In this document: positions 61,044 to 64,000 of the stretch, one piece after another
Position numbering within the stretch: position 1 is the stretch's first letter
Layout: each line of letters starts with the position of its first letter
Assembly: GCA_003576535.1 (NCBI GenBank)
Contig: QXCQ01000081.1
Location: 46,723-110,722 of the forward strand
Length of the DNA: 64,000 bases
Reading direction: 5' to 3'
DNA from: Nakamurella silvestris
GTDB lineage: Bacteria; Actinomycetota; Actinomycetes; Mycobacteriales; Nakamurellaceae
Program-made: the position numbers and the translations under genes
The notes under the pieces: generated by a model
The model's input: the letters and a program-made list of their open reading frames with translations, nothing else
Databases searched by the model: none
Told to the model about the DNA's origin: nothing

Positions 61044-64000
61044 GTGTTGGTGGAACCCGATCGACATCGTCCGAGTTCAGGAGCAGTTCGCCGCTTGACC
61101 ACCTGGGTGGCGGCCTTGGCGACCAGCGTTTCGGTGGTGGCGGGTCTGCCCGCGGCCGCCCACGCCGCTCCCGTGCCTGCCGCGCAGGCTGTTGAGATCA
61201 GCCAGGTGGCAGCATCTGTCGGCCAGGACACCCTCGCCGCGCGGGCCACCTACTTCCAAGGCCAGGGGATGACAGCGGACCTGCAGAAGATCCTGCGGGC
61301 GATGGAGGCGCAGTCCCCGGCGGATGGGGCGATCTGGCGGAAGGTGATCACCTTCTGGGACGAGGCGAACACCTCCTTGAAGATCAACGCGGTGGTCCCG
61401 GCCGGTCTGCCGACCTCAGGTCATGTGTTCGCCCTGCTGGGTTTCGCCCTGGCGGCGGACGGCAGCATGCAGCCGGAGCTGGTGTCGCGGCTGCAGGTGG
61501 CCAAGGCCGCCCTCGACGCGTACCCGACGTCGCGGATCGTGGTCTCCGGAGGGGTGGCCAAGAACGGGTGGACCGAGGCCACCCGAATGCGGGACTGGTT
61601 GCTCAGCAACGGGATCGCCGCCTCGCGGATCATCCTGGAGAACGAGGCGACCAACACCCAGACGAACGCCTCGAAATCCCTGGAACTCATGTACGCCGCC
61701 GGTGACATCACCAGCTACACGGTGATCTCCAGTGCCTCCCACATCCGTCGGGCGACGGTCCTGTACCACGGGGCCTCGCTGAAGGTGCAGAAGGAGACGG
61801 GTTCGGCGACGTTCATCCGACCGTTGGCGAATGTCGCCTACCTGGACAACACCACCAGCGAGCAGCCCCCGAGCGCGTCCGAGAATTCCTTGATCACCTC
61901 CAATGTCGCCAGCCTGTTCGGGGTGTCGACCATCTTCAACGGCTACGCGACCACAGCGCCGCCGCAGCCCGGCCTGACGGTGACAGCCGCTCCGGCAGCG
62001 GCCGGTGGTCGGATGCAGGTCAGTGCGACCTTCACCAACGGTGATCTGTTCGACGCGGAGGGCACGGGGTTCACGTTGACCGCCCCGTCGGGCTACGAGG
62101 TACGGCCTGTGGCGCAGCCGGATCCGGTGGTGTCACCCGGGGCGACCGCGACGGCCCGCTGGGAGATCGTCGTCCCCGCTGATCGTCTGCCGATGTCGAC
62201 GGTCGCGCTGAAGGCCACCACCACCTGGAGCGAACCGGGCAGCCCGGTCAGTGCGGTGACGGCTGCGGCCACGGGTCTGGTCACCGGTCCGATCGCCGCG
62301 CCCTATCTGACGGCCTCGACCACTCCGGTCCAGTTCGCCCAGCACGGCGATGTTTTCGCCATCGCGGGCGGAGGGCGTGACGCCTACGTCCGGTACGACG
62401 AGTACGGCACCATCTTCCGTCCCGACCTGTTGGCGGACGGCCAGGCGGTCTCGGCGCGGGTGTTGGAGCAGACCAACACCGGGCCGTACGCGCGGGCCGG
62501 GCTGGTGGTGCGCAACTCGATCGCCGACCGCACATCCACCGGATACGCCACCCTCGCCGTCACCCCGGGACGCGGCTGTGTGTTCGCCTGGGACTCCGAC
62601 GGTGACGGCGCCCTGGACAAGGTGGTCGAGTCCGGTGGTTTCACCGCCCCCGTGCATACCCGGATCAGCCGGGCGGGAAGCGTTTTCACCGGCTCCTGCA
62701 GCAGCGACGGTGCGAACTGGGTGGATGTCGCCTCGGCCACGATCGGCAGTGCCGAGGGAGCTGTGGACGTCGGCCTGTACTACTCCGCCGTCAACGAGAG
62801 CAGTGGTCTGTCCGGTCTCGCCCGCTTCCAAGGCCTGACCGTTTCCGGATTCACCCGGCGCGTCGACAGCGCCGACACCGTCGTCAGCGTCGGCAAACCC
62901 GCCACCGCGCTGTCCTCGGAGTCCGGTCGGGACCCCGGATTCGCCGTTGACGGCGACCGCACCAACAACCGGTACTGGGCCTCGACCATGGTGTCCGGTC
63001 CGACGTGGCTGCAGGTCGACCTCGGCCGGGACCACACACTCTCCTCGATCAATGTCCGCAACTACGTCCAGAGCCCCCGGTCCTACCAGTACGGCCTGGC
63101 GGGCAGCCGGGACGGCAAGGTGTGGTTCCCCCTCGGCGGCAAGGGATGGGCGGCGGCGGCCACCGATGCCGGCGACACGTTCGCAGTGGCTGCGACCGCC
63201 CGCTACGTCCGGGTGACCGGTCTGGCGAACACCGCGAACACCTCCTTCCACCTGACCGAGGTCACGGTGCGCGGTGTCGTCTCACCGGAGGACACCACGC
63301 CTCCGGTGACCACGGCCTCGGCGACGGAGGGTGACCCGTCCGTGCTGACCCTGGCTGCCGTAGACGATGTCGGTGGCAGTGGGGTGGCCGTGATCGAGTA
63401 CCGGATCGACTCCGGTGCGTTCTGGTCGACCTACACCTCGCCGGTCTCGATCCCGAGAACCTCAGCACCGCAGACAGTTCAGTACCGCGCCGTTGACGTG
63501 GTCGGGAATGTGGAGTCGGTCAAGGAGATCGTGGTCGGTCCTCGGGCGGCCGTCCCGACCACGGTGGTGATCGTGTCCGCCCCGACGCAGGTCTCGACGA
63601 AGGAGAAGGCGCGGTTCGAGGTCAGGGCCACTGCCGCAAAGGCGTTCTCGGGTACCTTCCAGCTCTTCGACGGTGCGACGATGGTCGCCGAGAGTCCGCT
63701 GTACGAGGCGTCCGGATCCTCCGGGGTCAACCCGCTCCACGAGGCCAGGCATGTCTTCACCAGGGACGGGTCCGGTATGCCCACCGGCAGGCGCATGTTC
63801 ACGGCCAGGTTCCTTGCCCAGACCCCGGCGACGTCCTCGGTGTCGACGGCATCGCCGGTGGAGGTGTACTTCTACGACCTCCCGCCGAGTGCCACCTTCT
63901 ACACCGAGGTTGCCTGGCTGACCGGATCGGGAATCTCCACCGGCATGTCGGACGGCTCCTTCGCACCGGGTGCTCCGGTGCAGCGTCAGGCGATGGCGGC
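61044..64000 (+). CDS. Large secreted multidomain protein: YdcF (DUF218), NEW3-like, F5/8C-like, Ig-like, SLH-like (3' end outside window)
   Basis: Open frame of 985 codons continuing past the window. GTG 61044 follows GAGGAG by 5 nt. A signal peptide ends near HAA (~residue 47). Residues ~130-260 form a DUF218/YdcF domain (GHVFALLGFALAADG, SRIVVSGGVAKNG, ILENEATNTQTNA). A NEW3/NPCBM-associated-like beta domain (~310-410), a lectin-like segment (~430-600) and an F5/8 type C-like domain (~620-730: DGDRTNNRYWAS, WLQVDLGRDHTLSSINVRN) follow. Next are OmpL47-like (DDVGGSGVAVIEYRID) and Ig-like repeats, then SLH-like FYTEVAWLTGSGISTGMSDG. It probably attaches to the cell wall. Confidence 0.75.
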   Translation, partial: MLVEPDRHRPSSGAVRRLTTWVAALATSVSVVAGLPAAAHAAPVPAAQAVEISQVAASVGQDTLAARATYFQGQGMTADLQKILRAMEAQSPADGAIWRKVITFWDEANTSLKINAVVPAGLPTSGHVFALLGFALAADGSMQPELVSRLQVAKAALDAYPTSRIVVSGGVAKNGWTEATRMRDWLLSNGIAASRIILENEATNTQTNASKSLELMYAAGDITSYTVISSASHIRRATVLYHGASLKVQKETGSATFIRPLANVAYLDNTTSEQPPSASENSLITSNVASLFGVSTIFNGYATTAPPQPGLTVTAAPAAAGGRMQVSATFTNGDLFDAEGTGFTLTAPSGYEVRPVAQPDPVVSPGATATARWEIVVPADRLPMSTVALKATTTWSEPGSPVSAVTAAATGLVTGPIAAPYLTASTTPVQFAQHGDVFAIAGGGRDAYVRYDEYGTIFRPDLLADGQAVSARVLEQTNTGPYARAGLVVRNSIADRTSTGYATLAVTPGRGCVFAWDSDGDGALDKVVESGGFTAPVHTRISRAGSVFTGSCSSDGANWVDVASATIGSAEGAVDVGLYYSAVNESSGLSGLARFQGLTVSGFTRRVDSADTVVSVGKPATALSSESGRDPGFAVDGDRTNNRYWASTMVSGPTWLQVDLGRDHTLSSINVRNYVQSPRSYQYGLAGSRDGKVWFPLGGKGWAAAATDAGDTFAVAATARYVRVTGLANTANTSFHLTEVTVRGVVSPEDTTPPVTTASATEGDPSVLTLAAVDDVGGSGVAVIEYRIDSGAFWSTYTSPVSIPRTSAPQTVQYRAVDVVGNVESVKEIVVGPRAAVPTTVVIVSAPTQVSTKEKARFEVRATAAKAFSGTFQLFDGATMVAESPLYEASGSSGVNPLHEARHVFTRDGSGMPTGRRMFTARFLAQTPATSSVSTASPVEVYFYDLPPSATFYTEVAWLTGSGISTGMSDGSFAPGAPVQRQAMA

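Overview
The window is a chromosomal segment from a high-GC actinobacterium (Actinomycetes). Several blocks match the gene order known from Mycobacterium tuberculosis: a Rv0954-like gene, perM-like, purN, purH; folD followed by a DUF3017 gene; trpS next to yihY; and a Rv3311-like gene, add, deoA, cdd, sdhCDAB. Codon use is strongly GC-biased throughout. The genus cannot be fixed from sequence alone; a Nakamurella-like lineage is possible but unproven. I see no rRNA, tRNA, CRISPR array, transposase, integrase or prophage gene. The leftmost gene is only inferred to follow a sucCD-type block outside the window, and the rightmost gene runs off the edge.

Layout. 1-475: a repeat array and leader. 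476-11,081: two membrane-protein genes, a tandem pair of small secreted paralogues, purine synthesis (purN, purH), a pentapeptide-repeat protein, folD, DUF3017, a MarR regulator and icd. 11,100-13,950: an AbiEi-like gene bracketed by palindromes, a sirtuin and exonuclease III. 13,950-24,300: an accessory catabolic region with HutD, a LacI regulator, a Cys-rich leader peptide, an amidohydrolase, a cysteine-dioxygenase-like cupin, a histidine-ammonia-lyase-like protein without the MIO triad, an IclR regulator and a betaine-type ABC transporter. 24,440-33,600: trpS, yihY, an XRE regulator with a divergent SDR, an LLM oxidoreductase, and a secreted protein with two lipoproteins between palindromes. 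33,760-38,740: a DD-carboxypeptidase and sdhCDAB. 39,195-52,210: a BMP-type nucleoside importer, cdd, NrtR with nadABC, deoA and add. 52,270-60,390: a Rv3311-like gene, TerD, and a GABA/aminobutyraldehyde operon under a PucR regulator. 60,500-64,000: DUF5302 and a large secreted multidomain protein with an SLH-like end.

How the parts work together. Nucleosides taken up by the BMP/ABC system (39-44.6 kb) feed cytidine deaminase, thymidine phosphorylase and adenosine deaminase. nadABC makes quinolinate and then nicotinate mononucleotide under an NrtR-type repressor with a visible operator. GABA enters central metabolism as succinate semialdehyde and succinate, which SDH can oxidise. The 14-24 kb region is the best candidate for an undescribed system. 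A lyase-fold protein lacking the electrophilic MIO motif lies beside a quaternary-amine importer and sulfur-related genes behind a Cys-codon leader peptide. This fits import and cleavage of a trimethylammonium imidazole such as ergothioneine, but that is inference.

A second theme is at least four families of intergenic palindromes (called A to D here). Several accessory genes (AbiEi-like, TerD, secreted and lipoprotein genes) sit exactly between two copies of the same family, as if in repeat-bounded cassettes.
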